DNA of 64,000 nt from Methanobacterium sp. (GCA_016222945.1 JACRPY010000005.1:20342-84341), one strand, 5' to 3'; positions 8,233 to 18,186 are shown, counted from the first letter of the stretch. Translations and numbers: made by a program. The notes: a model not told the origin generated them from the letters alone.

Positions 8233-9471
8233 ATGAAATATTCTCTTATCTATAACGGAACACTGATAGATGGCAATGGAGGTAAAACACTTCCAGAAGC
8301 TGTTATTTTAATCAAAAATAATATGATTGTTGCTGTTGGAACTGAAGACTCCATTTCACTTCCAGATGAGCAGATTAAAAAAATTGATGCTAATGGAATG
8401 TTCATATTACCTGGATTTATAGATACTCACGTCCATATCATGGCAAATGGTTTTAAAATGGAAGATACCATCCATAATCCTCTTTCATTGTATTTTTACA
8501 AAGCAGTGGAGAATATGCACAAAACAATTGATGCGGGTGTGACTACTGTAAGAGATGCCGGTCTTGCTGATGTTGGAGTTAAAATAGCAGTGGAGAAAGA
8601 GATTATAACTGGGCCCCGAATACAAATCAGTGTTATGCCACTTTCTATAAGTGGAGGTCACTTTGATTTTTGGCTGAATTCTGGTTTTGATATTAAAGTT
8701 TCATATCCTGGCCTCCCTGAAAGCCTTTGCGATGGAGAAGAGGAAGTAAGAAAGAGAGTTAGGGAAATACTTAGATCTGGAGCTGAATTTATCAAAGTTA
8801 TGGTTACTGGAGGCGTTATGAGTGCAAATGACGGCCCAGAACATACACAATTTACAGTTGAAGAATTAAAGGTGATGGTTCAAGAAGGAAAATATCACGA
8901 TAATGTAAAGGTAATGGCCCACGGACATGGCCTTGAAGGGATTAAAAATGCTTTAAAAGCAGGTGTTCACTCCATAGAGCATGGTACTTATCTGGATAAT
9001 GAAGCAATTAATATGATGATTGATCAGGACACCTATCTCGTGCCCACATGCTTAGTAATAAAACAGAACAAAAAATTCGCTGAATCTGGTGATTTACCAG
9101 AGTATAGCAGAGCACAAGCCCTTGAAATAGTTGATATACACGATAAAAACATTAAAAATGCATATAAAGCTGGAGTTAAGATTGTTATGGGTACAGATTG
9201 TGGTGTTATCCCTCATGGTCTGAATTTACGTGAACTAGGCTTTTTATGTGATATTGGAATGAGCCCTCAAGAAGCAATAATGGCCGGGACAAAATATGCT
9301 GCAGAATGTATGGGATGGCAGGATAAAATTGGTACAGTTGAACCAGGGAAGCTTGCAGACATTATAATAAGCAAAAAAGATCCTATTTTGGATATAAAGT
9401 CTCTTGGAAATCCAGATAATGTTTTATTAGTTATGAAAGATGGTAAAATTGTTAAAAACCTCTTAAATTAA
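8233..9471 (+). CDS. Amidohydrolase-superfamily metal-dependent hydrolase (imidazolonepropionase/prolidase-like)
   Basis: 412 residues. FIDTHVHIM (about 62-70) gives the HxH metal site, IKVMVTGG near 194 the bridging lysine region, AHGHG near 227 and SIEHGTY near 246 the next two histidines, and GTDCG near 317 the catalytic aspartate. The C-terminus has the typical GTVEPGKLADIII strand. This subgroup includes Xaa-Pro dipeptidases and related cyclic-amide hydrolases, so the exact substrate cannot be assigned. 34 nt precede the copper ATPase; co-transcription is possible. Confidence 0.75.
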   Translation: MKYSLIYNGTLIDGNGGKTLPEAVILIKNNMIVAVGTEDSISLPDEQIKKIDANGMFILPGFIDTHVHIMANGFKMEDTIHNPLSLYFYKAVENMHKTIDAGVTTVRDAGLADVGVKIAVEKEIITGPRIQISVMPLSISGGHFDFWLNSGFDIKVSYPGLPESLCDGEEEVRKRVREILRSGAEFIKVMVTGGVMSANDGPEHTQFTVEELKVMVQEGKYHDNVKVMAHGHGLEGIKNALKAGVHSIEHGTYLDNEAINMMIDQDTYLVPTCLVIKQNKKFAESGDLPEYSRAQALEIVDIHDKNIKNAYKAGVKIVMGTDCGVIPHGLNLRELGFLCDIGMSPQEAIMAGTKYAAECMGWQDKIGTVEPGKLADIIISKKDPILDIKSLGNPDNVLLVMKDGKIVKNLLN

Positions 9472-9505
9472 ATATAAATTTTTATAATGATAGGAAGGAA
9501 TGAAT

Positions 9506-11926
9506 ATGGCAGATAAAGCCAAAAAAACCGATATTAAAGTTTCAGGAATGAACTGCGCCACTTGTGCATTGAACATTGAAAAATCCCTTGAAGATGTGGA
9601 AGGCGTTGGTAAAGCACAGGTAAATTTTGGAACTAAACGAGCTACAGTTGAATATGACCCAGAAAAGGTAAATCTAAACCAGCTTGAAAGTGCAGTGGTA
9701 GATGCAGGTTATGGAGTTATAAATGAAAAAATCACCCTTAAAATAGGGGGAATGACCTGTGCAATGTGTGTAAAAGCAATTGAAGATGGTCTAGGAAAGC
9801 TTGATGGAATAAGTGCCGTTAATGTTAATTTAAGCTCCAATAAAGCATATGTTACCTACAATCCGAGAATGGTGACTGTTGATGACATGAAAAGTGTAAT
9901 TGAGGATATTGGATACCAGTATCTTGGAATTGAAGGAGAAGATCTTGAAGATCTAGAAGAAAAGGTGCGAATTCAAGATTTAAAGAATAAAAGAAACAGA
10001 ATAATTGTGGGATTTGGTGTTTCCATTCCCCTAATGCTTATGATGTATTTTAATGTCATGGTACCAATTTATATGCCTTATTTCATGCTTATAGTCTCAA
10101 TTATACCATTTATTTACGTTAGTTATCCCATTTTTAGTGCGGCTTATCGTGCGCTTAAAAATAGGCTGCTGAATATGGATGTGATGTACTCCATGGGTAT
10201 AGGAGTAGCTTTTGGTGCGAGTATCCTTGGAACATTCAATATTATCCTTAATCCGGAATTTATGTTCTATGAAACCGCCTTAATGCTTGCAGCTTTTCTT
10301 ACACTGGGCAGATATCTTGAATCGAGAGCTATTGGCCGGACTTCAACTGCAATTAAAAAATTAGTGGGATTACAGCCAAAAACAGCTACGGTTATTCGTG
10401 AAGGGAGAGAAATTGAAGTTCATATTGAAGAACTGCAAATAGGAGAAATTATAGTTGTTAAACCCGGTGAAAAAATCCCAACTGACGGTGAAGTCATTGA
10501 AGGTGAAAGTTATGTTGATGAATCCGTAATTACTGGTGAATCAATTCCTGTTATGAAAAATAATGGTAAAAAAGTTATTGGTGGAACTTTTAACCAGAAT
10601 GGTGTCCTTAAATTTAAAGCCACCAAAATTGGAAAAGATACTGTTTTATTCCAGATAATTAAACTTGTTGAGGATGCTCAAGGCTCAAGACCTCCTGTTG
10701 AACGTATTGCAGATAAAGCTGTGACTTATTTCATCCCCACAGTACTTACAATTGCCATTGCTGCATTTGCAATCTGGTATTTTGTTTATAGTAGTACTTT
10801 ACTCTTGGCATTAACCGTTCTTATTTCCATCCTTGTTGTTGCCTGTCCTTGTGCCCTTGGCCTTGCAACACCTACAGCAATAACCGTTGGTATTGGTAGA
10901 GGTGCAGAACTTGGTATTCTTATTAAAGATGGTTCAGCACTTGAAACATCGGAAAAAATCACTTCCATATTGTTTGATAAAACTGGAACTCTTACTAAAG
11001 GAAAACCCGAAGTAACCGACGTTATAGCAGTTGGATTTGAATCTGATAATCTTATAAAATACACTGCAAGTGTTGAAAAGAATTCACAACACCCCCTTGC
11101 AGATGCAATAGTTAGAAAAACTATAAATGAAAATATTCAGCTTTCAGAAAGTACTAATTTTGATACATTTGGAGGAAAGGGAGTATCAGCAATGGTTGGT
11201 GGAGATGAAGTGCTTGTTGGAAATAGAGCTCTTCTTAAAGATAGAGAAATTAAAATCAGCGATGATACAGAAGGAAATATACTTCAACTTGAAAATGAAG
11301 GAAAAACTGCCATTTTAGTTGCAGTTAACAATGAATTTGCAGGAATAATCGCTGTGGCAGATACATTAAAGGATACAACTAAATCGGCGATTGATGAGCT
11401 TAAAAAGATGAAAATTAAGGTATTTATGATTACAGGGGATAATGAAAGGACTGCAAATGCAATTTCAAATCAGGTTGGAATTGAGAATGTGCTTGCAGAA
11501 GTTTTACCTCAAGATAAGGCCTTTGAAGTGAAAAATCTTCAAGATAATGGTGAAATTGTGGCATTTGTAGGTGATGGGATTAATGACGCTCCTGCGCTTG
11601 CTCAATCTGACGTTGGAATTGCAATTGGAAGCGGTACAGATATTGCAATAGAAAGCGGAAAAATAGTGCTTATCAAAGATGATTTAATGGATTCTGTTGC
11701 AGGAATCCAGCTCAGCAAAAAGGTAATGCAACGAATAAAACAAAATCTATTCTGGGCATTTGCCTATAACACTGCATTGATTCCTGTTGCTGCAGGAGTG
11801 CTTTATTCCGTTAATATAGTTTTCAAGCCAGAATATGCAGCTTTTGCCATGGCTTTAAGTTCAGTAACGGTTGTAAGTCTATCATTACTACTAAAAGGAT
11901 ACGTACCTCCCGCAAAAAAGAAATAA
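9506..11926 (+). CDS. copA: Copper-exporting P1B-type ATPase
   Basis: About 806 residues. Two N-terminal heavy-metal-binding domains carry GMNCATC and GMTCAMC; the core has the CPC translocation motif (VACPCALGLATPTA, about 447), the phosphorylated aspartate in DKTGTLTKG (about 493) and the hinge GDGINDAPALAQ (about 690). These mark a Cu(I)/Ag(I) exporter in the cytoplasmic membrane. ATG 9506 is chosen over ATG 9500 because AGGAAGG would be too close to the first. The downstream YHS protein is probably a functional partner. Confidence 0.93.
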   Translation: MADKAKKTDIKVSGMNCATCALNIEKSLEDVEGVGKAQVNFGTKRATVEYDPEKVNLNQLESAVVDAGYGVINEKITLKIGGMTCAMCVKAIEDGLGKLDGISAVNVNLSSNKAYVTYNPRMVTVDDMKSVIEDIGYQYLGIEGEDLEDLEEKVRIQDLKNKRNRIIVGFGVSIPLMLMMYFNVMVPIYMPYFMLIVSIIPFIYVSYPIFSAAYRALKNRLLNMDVMYSMGIGVAFGASILGTFNIILNPEFMFYETALMLAAFLTLGRYLESRAIGRTSTAIKKLVGLQPKTATVIREGREIEVHIEELQIGEIIVVKPGEKIPTDGEVIEGESYVDESVITGESIPVMKNNGKKVIGGTFNQNGVLKFKATKIGKDTVLFQIIKLVEDAQGSRPPVERIADKAVTYFIPTVLTIAIAAFAIWYFVYSSTLLLALTVLISILVVACPCALGLATPTAITVGIGRGAELGILIKDGSALETSEKITSILFDKTGTLTKGKPEVTDVIAVGFESDNLIKYTASVEKNSQHPLADAIVRKTINENIQLSESTNFDTFGGKGVSAMVGGDEVLVGNRALLKDREIKISDDTEGNILQLENEGKTAILVAVNNEFAGIIAVADTLKDTTKSAIDELKKMKIKVFMITGDNERTANAISNQVGIENVLAEVLPQDKAFEVKNLQDNGEIVAFVGDGINDAPALAQSDVGIAIGSGTDIAIESGKIVLIKDDLMDSVAGIQLSKKVMQRIKQNLFWAFAYNTALIPVAAGVLYSVNIVFKPEYAAFAMALSSVTVVSLSLLLKGYVPPAKKK

Positions 11927-11990
11927 AAACTAATTTAAAGTTTTTGATCAATAATCATGAAATAAAAGATCATAATTAAGAGGTGAAAAC

Positions 11991-12134
11991 ATGGCTGTAG
12001 ACCCTATATGTAAAATGGACGTAGATGAAAAAACTGCAAAGTTTGTAAGTGAATATAAAGGAAAAAAATATTATTTCTGCGCTCCAGGCTGTAAAAAAGC
12101 CTTTGACGAAGATCCAGAAAAATATATAGACTAA
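11991..12134 (+). CDS. YHS-domain metal-binding small protein
   Basis: 47 residues starting MAVDPICKMDVDEKTAKF and containing KKYYFCAPGCKKAFDEDPEKY: the YHS/TRASH-like fold with C7, C30 and C34 as probable metal ligands. YHS domains often accompany or are fused to copper ATPases, and this gene lies 64 nt after copA on the same strand, so a copper-handling role is likely. ATG 11991 follows AGAGGTGAAAAC. Confidence 0.85.
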   Translation: MAVDPICKMDVDEKTAKFVSEYKGKKYYFCAPGCKKAFDEDPEKYID

Positions 12135-12160
12135 AAAAAGTTTGATTAACTTTTTTTATT
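12133..12160. terminator. Bidirectional terminator between YHS and cyclase genes
   Basis: AAAAAAAGTT-TGATT-AACTTTTTTT is a perfect 10-bp stem between convergent genes, giving a T-run on both strands. Confidence 0.7.
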
Positions 12161-12166
12161 TTATAC

Positions 12167-12847
12167 TCAAAAATCGCGGGTTTTAGCAAGCACAGTACAT
12201 GGTGCACTGTCAATTCCATTTATCTGCCATGGAACAACAATTATATGTTCAACTGAAATATTTGAAACTCCATCCAACTTCATATCTTCAACTAAAAGTA
12301 ACGGTTCTCCCAGCTCCTCATTTTCCTTAAATGCATTTAAATGTGATTCTTTCCCTTGTTCTGGCTTTTTATAGCTTGAAATGGATACGCAATCTACTCC
12401 AATGCACCTAATGTCCGGATGGTTTTTTCTAAGCCAGTAAATCAAATCAGGATCAATTCCAGGATTAGAGGTTAAATAAGTATCTGAATCATCTTTACGG
12501 TATTTTTCAAAACCTGTTTTAAAAATTAGACAGTCTTTACCTTCTAAATTAATTTCAGCTATTTCTTCAAGTTTTATAATCCTATTATGTTCTTTAGGAA
12601 TGTCTAAAATTAATGGATTGTTGAAAACAAGTTCATTTTGACTGTAATCAGATATTGTTTTTCCTTCATCTAAAAAATGGCCAGGAGCATCCATATGTGT
12701 CCCACAGTGATTTTCAACACTGATTATATAACTATTATAACCTCCACCCTTTGAAACTTGACTATTAGGAGTTATTTCAAGATTTTTTAATCCGATATGC
12801 ACTGGAGAAGTTTCTTCAAGAGTATGGGAAAGTTTTTTGTATGGCAT
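12167..12847 (-). CDS. Cyclase-family metal-dependent hydrolase (kynurenine formamidase-like fold)
   Basis: 226 residues. The HCGTHMDAPGHF motif (about 47-58) is the HxGTHxDxPxHF metal-binding signature of the cyclase/formamidase family, and GVDCVSIS near 148 is the second conserved block. No other tryptophan-degradation gene is nearby, so the true substrate is open. Convergent with the YHS gene. Confidence 0.8.
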   Translation of the reverse strand: MPYKKLSHTLEETSPVHIGLKNLEITPNSQVSKGGGYNSYIISVENHCGTHMDAPGHFLDEGKTISDYSQNELVFNNPLILDIPKEHNRIIKLEEIAEINLEGKDCLIFKTGFEKYRKDDSDTYLTSNPGIDPDLIYWLRKNHPDIRCIGVDCVSISSYKKPEQGKESHLNAFKENEELGEPLLLVEDMKLDGVSNISVEHIIVVPWQINGIDSAPCTVLAKTRDF

Positions 12848-12986
12848 GTTCTCACAGGATTATATTTGATTTTTTTAAAATATGTTTTTAACCGTTTAAT
12901 AGATTGATAGAATTTATTAAAATATAAATTGGAATAAATGCAATTATATAAATGTAGTAACTGAAACTACAGGAGACATTGAAAAA

Positions 12987-13112
12987 ATGGCATTATTAGA
13001 TAGCATAAAAAAGAAAGCTACCAAAGAGCTTGAAAAACAGGCTAAAAATAAAGGTGGCAGCGAAATAGAAAAAAGAGCAAAAAGTGAGATTAAAAAGAGA
13101 TTTAAAATTTAA
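12987..13112 (+). CDS. Small basic helical protein, 41 residues
   Basis: ORF MALLDSIKKKATKELEKQAK... rich in Lys/Glu with heptad-like spacing, ending KRFKI. AGGAG lies 11 nt before ATG 12987 and a TATA-like AAATATAAATTGG region near 12920-12930 could drive it. Strong Lys/Glu alternation suggests one long amphipathic helix. Unrecognised; being short, it needs transcript or peptide support. Confidence 0.5.
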   Translation: MALLDSIKKKATKELEKQAKNKGGSEIEKRAKSEIKKRFKI

Positions 13113-13180
13113 TTTTTTAAATTTCTAAGCTTAATTTCTTTTTATTTAATTGTTTTTCCCAATTAACTTGATTTGTCTTT

Positions 13181-14446
13181 TTAAACAACTTCATTTTTCA
13201 TTATTTCCCTTAAAACCGCTGTGGCATAACATCCCTTTGGAATTGAAAACTCCACTAAAACACCTTCATCAGTGGCCTTAGCAGACACGTCCCATATTTT
13301 AAATCTCATTGCACGCCTCAAGCCATGACTTCCAAGTCTTGGCATTTTAGGAACTTTAAACTCTTCTAAGGTAACTCCTTCATCGTCTAAAATCTTCTGC
13401 TCCATTTCACCTAATTTTCCACCGGCAAGTGGCACTTTACTTCCAAAAAGAGGCGCTGTAGGGTGAACTTCAAAGTTTTTAATCCTCTCATCAATTTCAT
13501 CTCCAAATTCATGGACTAAATGCTCATCATTATCCGCAATTATATCGCCTTCAACATATTTATCAATTCCAAGCTTTGACCTTTCACTTACGGCTTTATT
13601 AAATAAGTATGATTGGTATGCGTGAACAAACATCCTTTTTAATGGTTTTGGAAGACTTTCAATTGCTCGTATGTAGGATTTTTCATCTAATTCCTCTTTA
13701 CTTTCTATTTTCTTCTTTTTCATTTCTTTTAGAAGTGTTTTAAGCATCATTTTTTCATAGCGCATGCCTTTGGGCATGGATTCCAATGATTCTTCCAATT
13801 TTCCATCATCATACATTTGCCTTACTTCTTTTATGTGTTCCGGTTCTTCATCATATGGATTTCCAATGTATGCATCTACTACTTTCCCTAAATCGTTTTC
13901 AAGCAACTTTTTTCCGACTATATGTGTATTTGACCTTGCTTTACCAAATCTTTGCCAGCCAAAATAATTTGGAACTCCCTTTTGAGATAGTTCGGCTAAT
14001 ATTTCATTTGCGATTTCCACATCAGCTTCAGGATTTTCTGTATCTCTTATAAGGAGCCTGAATTTATTTCCTATAAGTTGCCCTATCCTTAATTTCTTTT
14101 GATTTTGCATTATTTTAAGGATTTTCACTTTGTAAAGTTTATCTTCCAGTTCCTGAATCTGTTCTACCTCCAAGTTGGCCACACATAGCCATTGTCTTGT
14201 TACAGCTCTTTTATCCTTCATTCCAGCAAAGCCCATTCTTTTTCTGTCTATGTGCAATTCCTGTGCTACGTCCAGTACAACGTCCAGTGTGTCTCTTCCT
14301 ATTTTTTCAATGAAAAACCATGTATTAGGGCCTTCTCCACTTGGTGTGGATTCAGGTATTTCTTCAACATAAAAATCTTCGTATTTTGTTCTTATTTTGC
14401 CACCAATTCCTTTTTGATGGGTGATATAAGTTTCTGCATTTAGCAT
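13181..14446 (-). CDS. truD: tRNA pseudouridine(13) synthase
   Basis: 421 residues, the archaeal/eukaryal TruD/Pus7 length. GFAGMKDKRAVTRQW carries the catalytic aspartate (D78); YFGWQRFGKAR and LGSHGLRRAMRF are the other family blocks. The enzyme converts U13 (and related sites) to pseudouridine. The central insertion (about 150-320) is the TRUD domain. Convergent with the 41-residue gene. Confidence 0.9.
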   Translation of the reverse strand: MLNAETYITHQKGIGGKIRTKYEDFYVEEIPESTPSGEGPNTWFFIEKIGRDTLDVVLDVAQELHIDRKRMGFAGMKDKRAVTRQWLCVANLEVEQIQELEDKLYKVKILKIMQNQKKLRIGQLIGNKFRLLIRDTENPEADVEIANEILAELSQKGVPNYFGWQRFGKARSNTHIVGKKLLENDLGKVVDAYIGNPYDEEPEHIKEVRQMYDDGKLEESLESMPKGMRYEKMMLKTLLKEMKKKKIESKEELDEKSYIRAIESLPKPLKRMFVHAYQSYLFNKAVSERSKLGIDKYVEGDIIADNDEHLVHEFGDEIDERIKNFEVHPTAPLFGSKVPLAGGKLGEMEQKILDDEGVTLEEFKVPKMPRLGSHGLRRAMRFKIWDVSAKATDEGVLVEFSIPKGCYATAVLREIMKNEVV

Positions 14447-14571
14447 TAGTTTTTTCTCCAGATGATTGTTTATAAAATTTGTAAAATTAAAAACTTAAAA
14501 AAATAATTACGTAGTTATTTTTCATCTTATTAGTTTATAAAATTAAATTAAAAAACATCTTTAATCATATT

Positions 14572-15909
14572 TCACCGACGGTCTACCAAACGCTTAGGCC
14601 TACCCTTGATCTTATAGAATTCTAAGCCGCCAGGTCCAGTAAAATTAAATAGTACATTAAATGTTCCATCTTCATATGCATGATGTAGACGGGGTTTAAA
14701 TTTAAAGAAGCTTTTATGGAAGTTTTCCTTAATCATTTCTTCATCACAATTTTTAAGGTCAGTGCATTCCATGCTAACTCTCATTGTGGTTTCTGTTTCA
14801 TCCCCATAGAGAAATGCTTCATATTCTCCTGTTAAATAATCCATGTTATCCCTTTGAAATACTCCTTGCTCTATATCTACTTTGTTAAATGGACTTTCAG
14901 CAATCCATAATGTTTCTGCTTCACGTTGAGGGTTCATTATTCGCATATGGGTTCTACCACATGAACATTTTTCTGTGCTTAAAACTACTGTGGTGTCTTC
15001 AGTGTCATAATTTAAAAGAAGAGTTCCAGTCTTCTCACCTACCGGTAACAAATTTGTTAACACTATTCCACCACATTCACCTTCATCTACAAAGTTTTCA
15101 AGTTTTGGATCATAAACGTCGAGGTGTACTAAATCTTCAGGAACATGTAAACCTACTTTTTTGGAACATTCCCCGCACATAGTTCCTTCAGTACTTCCAT
15201 AGGTATTATAAACGGGTATCCCGCAAATTTCTTCTAAATATTTCCTTGATTCTTCTGAAAAGCTTTCTCCACCAGCAATAAGCCTTTTTATGCTCGATTC
15301 TTCCATAGGAAGTCCTTCTGATTCCATTCGTTTTGCAAGGCGTAGGAACTTAAATATACTTCCCACAATTCCTGTTGGCTTGTAATTTTTAATTATACGC
15401 ACTGGAAATGTGCATTTACCCTCAGGGATTATGCTCATACCTATTTTTTGGGCTGCAAGAGTCATAGTATTAGCTCCTACATTCATTCCATATGATGCAC
15501 AAACAACCACACGATCTCCCGGTCCAAATCCTTGAGATACAAATGATCTTGCATATTTTTCTGCATATCTGTTCCAATCATCCCATGTAAGGAAAAAAGC
15601 TTTAGGAGTACCACTTGTTCCGCTGGTCTCATGGATGGTAAATACTTCACTACCCTTGCATTTAAATTCAAATTCTTTTGTTTCAGGTGGCTGCATTTCT
15701 CTGACAGTTTTACCACTTATTATGGGTAATTCTCTTAAATCTTCATGGGATTTAATATCAGATATATCTATTCTGTTCTCATTGAACCATTTTTTATAAA
15801 AAGGCGAGTTTTGATAGGCGTATTTAACTGTATATTTTATACGTTCTTCTACAAGCTCATCAAGCTCCCCTCGAGGCATTGTTTCTATTTCTTGGTTGAA
15901 ATAATTCAT
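14572..15909 (-). CDS. ftsA: Coenzyme F390 synthetase / phenylacetate-CoA ligase-like AMP-forming enzyme
   Basis: About 445 residues of the PaaK-like adenylate-forming superfamily. Visible are ETSGTSGTPK (P-loop-like A3, about residue 99), NTYGSTEG (A5) and a cysteine-rich region (CGECSKK, CSCGRTH) that may bind zinc. In Methanobacterium this family includes coenzyme F390 synthetase, which adenylylates or guanylylates F420 on oxygen exposure. Several paralogues usually exist, so the F390 role is likely but not certain. ATG 15909, just after GGGGGAT, is preferred to the ATG at 15924. Confidence 0.65.
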   Translation of the reverse strand: MNYFNQEIETMPRGELDELVEERIKYTVKYAYQNSPFYKKWFNENRIDISDIKSHEDLRELPIISGKTVREMQPPETKEFEFKCKGSEVFTIHETSGTSGTPKAFFLTWDDWNRYAEKYARSFVSQGFGPGDRVVVCASYGMNVGANTMTLAAQKIGMSIIPEGKCTFPVRIIKNYKPTGIVGSIFKFLRLAKRMESEGLPMEESSIKRLIAGGESFSEESRKYLEEICGIPVYNTYGSTEGTMCGECSKKVGLHVPEDLVHLDVYDPKLENFVDEGECGGIVLTNLLPVGEKTGTLLLNYDTEDTTVVLSTEKCSCGRTHMRIMNPQREAETLWIAESPFNKVDIEQGVFQRDNMDYLTGEYEAFLYGDETETTMRVSMECTDLKNCDEEMIKENFHKSFFKFKPRLHHAYEDGTFNVLFNFTGPGGLEFYKIKGRPKRLVDRR

Positions 15910-16107
15910 ATTCAAATCCCCCATTATCTAAAAATCATCATGATGTGTCCTGAATTAATTATAAACCCCAAGACTAATAATTATTGTGAATTTAGGCAGA
16001 AAATATGAAAAAATTATTTATTCCCTCACACTAAAATTATCATAAGTTAAAGCTCAAGAATTTTTAAAATTTGAATTTAAGGGATAAATGAAAGGAGATG
16101 AATCGAA

Positions 16108-17397
16108 ATGTTATCCATGAAAAAAGGAGAATTTACAGGGGATTCTCGTTTAAAAGTATTAATTGGGGAAGAGATTAGGATTAAAATAACAGATTTACCT
16201 CCAAAACATGAAGTTAAAATTCATACTCGCCGAAAAGATGATAAAAAGCAGTTATGGTACTCATCAGCCAGTTATATATCAGATAATCATGGATTAGTTG
16301 ATTCAGATAAATCTGAATCTATTTCTGGCAGTTATACTGGTGTAGATCCTATTGGGTTGTTTTATTCTATGGAAACAATCTCTTCAGATGCTCTACCAGA
16401 AAATTTAACCATTCTACCCTCACAGGACCCTGAAAAGATATTTTTCTATTTTGATGTGGAACTGGATGGTGAAATAGTGGCATTTAAATACTTAGAAACT
16501 GTTAGAATGCTTCCAAATGTCCAATATGAGTCCTTAGAAAAGGAAGGTCTTGTGGCAAATTTCTATCATCCCGAAGGTGAAAATCTACCTGCTGTTTTAG
16601 TGGTAAGCGGTTCTGAGGGAGGAATAGCTACTCCTGATATTGTAGCTGGAATCTTAGCATCAAAGGGTTATGCTGCTCTTGCACTGGCATTTTTCGAAAT
16701 GCCTGGGCTTCCAGAGATATTAGAGGAGATTCCCTTAGATTATGTTGAAAAAGCAGTACAATGGCTTTCCAATCAACCCATGGTGAATCCTGAAAAGATG
16801 GTTATGATAGGCACTTCCAAGGGTGCAGAACTCACTCTTCTTTCTGCTTCATTATTCCCTCAGATAAAAGGAGTTGTGGCAACATCTCCGAGCTGTACTG
16901 TTTTCCAGGGTATTAACCAAGACCCTGAAGCCGAACCTCACTCTTCATGGACATATAAAGGCAAAAATCTTACCTTTGTTCCATTCGTTTACAATAACGA
17001 TTTTCTGGGGCAATTTGCATCATGTTATCCTGAACATCTAGAATTCCTGCCTCTTTACAAGGCCAGTTTCGAAAATGAAACAGCTGTACAAGAAGCAGCT
17101 ATTAATGTTGAAAAAATACAAGGACCAGTATTATTAATATCCAGTGATGATGACAGAGTCTGGCCCTCTAAAGAAATGTCTGAAAGGATTACAGAGAGAT
17201 TAAAAAGCAGTGAATTCCCCTTTAAGTATGAACATCTGAGTTTTGATGGAGCCGGGCATCTTGCCGGCCGGCCAGGATACATGCCATGGCCAACACCATT
17301 CTATGTTAAAGGAGGGACCCCTCAAATAAATGGAAATGCCCAAGTAAAGGTTTGGAAAGCTATTTTGAAGTTTCTCGAGGATACAAAAAATGATTAA
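16108..17397 (+). CDS. BAAT-like acyl-CoA thioester hydrolase
   Basis: 429 residues. The N-terminal half is a beta-rich acyl-CoA thioesterase/BAAT N-domain (GLVDSDKSESISGSYTGVDP is its GxxD-type block). The C-terminal half is an alpha/beta hydrolase with nucleophile elbow GTSKGAE, acid in SSDDDRVWPS and histidine in GAGHL. The family transfers or hydrolyses acyl groups from CoA in animals and some bacteria and is unexpected in a methanogen, so horizontal acquisition is possible. Start ATG 16108 follows AAAGGAGATG. Neighbouring DUF3795 gene is 31 nt downstream. Confidence 0.75.
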   Translation: MLSMKKGEFTGDSRLKVLIGEEIRIKITDLPPKHEVKIHTRRKDDKKQLWYSSASYISDNHGLVDSDKSESISGSYTGVDPIGLFYSMETISSDALPENLTILPSQDPEKIFFYFDVELDGEIVAFKYLETVRMLPNVQYESLEKEGLVANFYHPEGENLPAVLVVSGSEGGIATPDIVAGILASKGYAALALAFFEMPGLPEILEEIPLDYVEKAVQWLSNQPMVNPEKMVMIGTSKGAELTLLSASLFPQIKGVVATSPSCTVFQGINQDPEAEPHSSWTYKGKNLTFVPFVYNNDFLGQFASCYPEHLEFLPLYKASFENETAVQEAAINVEKIQGPVLLISSDDDRVWPSKEMSERITERLKSSEFPFKYEHLSFDGAGHLAGRPGYMPWPTPFYVKGGTPQINGNAQVKVWKAILKFLEDTKND

Positions 17398-17428
17398 TAA
17401 CCTTTTAATTTAACATTTAGGTGTTAAT

Positions 17429-17872
17429 ATGAATAAAAACAAAAAATACACTGCATATTGCGGATTATATTGTTTAGACTGTATCCCAAGCAATAAAGAA
17501 CTGTTTGAATCATTGAATGAACTTAAAATTTTACTTGAAGATATTGAATTTGATAAATATGCTGAATTGAAATCTAAAACCAACGAAACATTCAATGACT
17601 ACTCCCAATTTTTAGATGTGCTTGAAGAAATGAAAAAATTAGAATGCACGGCTGTATGTACTGAAGGTGGCTGTAAAGAGGATTGTAAAATCAGAGAATG
17701 TGTCAAAGAAAAACAGTATGATGGCTGCTGGGAATGCGATGAGTTTAAGGATTGTGAATTGCTGGATTATCTTAAGGGAATTCATTCAATAGAACATAAT
17801 TTGAAGATGATTAAAGAATATGGCGTTGAAAATTGGGCTGATAAAAGAGGAAAACATTATAATTGGCTTTAA
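17429..17872 (+). CDS. DUF3795 cysteine-rich protein
   Basis: 147 residues. YCGLYCLDCIPSN at the N-terminus and CTEGGCKEDCKIRECV...GCWECDEFKDCE in the second half give many cysteines, probably binding zinc or an iron-sulfur cluster. This is the DUF3795 pattern; function unknown. ATG 17429 follows AGGTGTTAAT. Confidence 0.75.
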   Translation: MNKNKKYTAYCGLYCLDCIPSNKELFESLNELKILLEDIEFDKYAELKSKTNETFNDYSQFLDVLEEMKKLECTAVCTEGGCKEDCKIRECVKEKQYDGCWECDEFKDCELLDYLKGIHSIEHNLKMIKEYGVENWADKRGKHYNWL

Positions 17873-17987
17873 TTTCAAAATAATTTAATTTTATAATATA
17901 TTTGGTTAAATTTGAATTCTTTTTTAGAGTTAAATTTAAATAACAGATGTTATAATATGGAAAGAATTAGGAAAATTTCATAATTAA

Positions 17988-18031
17988 CCGGAAAGGTTAT
18001 ATCAAAATATTTCCGGCGAAAGTTTTATATA
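17988..18031 (+). promoter_or_regulatory. Inverted repeat next to BRE/TATA of the trkH promoter
   Basis: CCGGAAA (17988-17994) and TTTCCGG (18010-18016) form a 7-bp inverted repeat with a 15-nt gap. Immediately downstream CGAAA plus TTTTATATA (18023-18031) fits an archaeal BRE/TATA pair. The repeat could be an operator. The predicted start site near 18055 leaves a leader of about 130 nt before trkH. The rest of 17873-18186 is AT-rich with no gene. Confidence 0.55.
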
Positions 18032-18052
18032 CTCCTTTGATCTACTGATATA

Positions 18053-18124
18053 GGGTTAAAAATAGTTTATAAGACACATGACTCTCTTTAAAACCTATTT
18101 AGTTAATATAAGGGAATTTAACCC
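18053..18124 (+). promoter_or_regulatory. Long-range stem in the trkH leader
   Basis: GGGTTAAA (18053-18060) can pair with TTTAACCC (18117-18124), enclosing 56 nt, inside the inferred 5' untranslated region. Only the pairing is seen; a regulatory role is a guess. Confidence 0.35.
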
Positions 18125-18186
18125 ATAATTATTTCAATCATGTTATTTAAGAGCATTATAATATTACAATAATAGGTCGTGATTAA

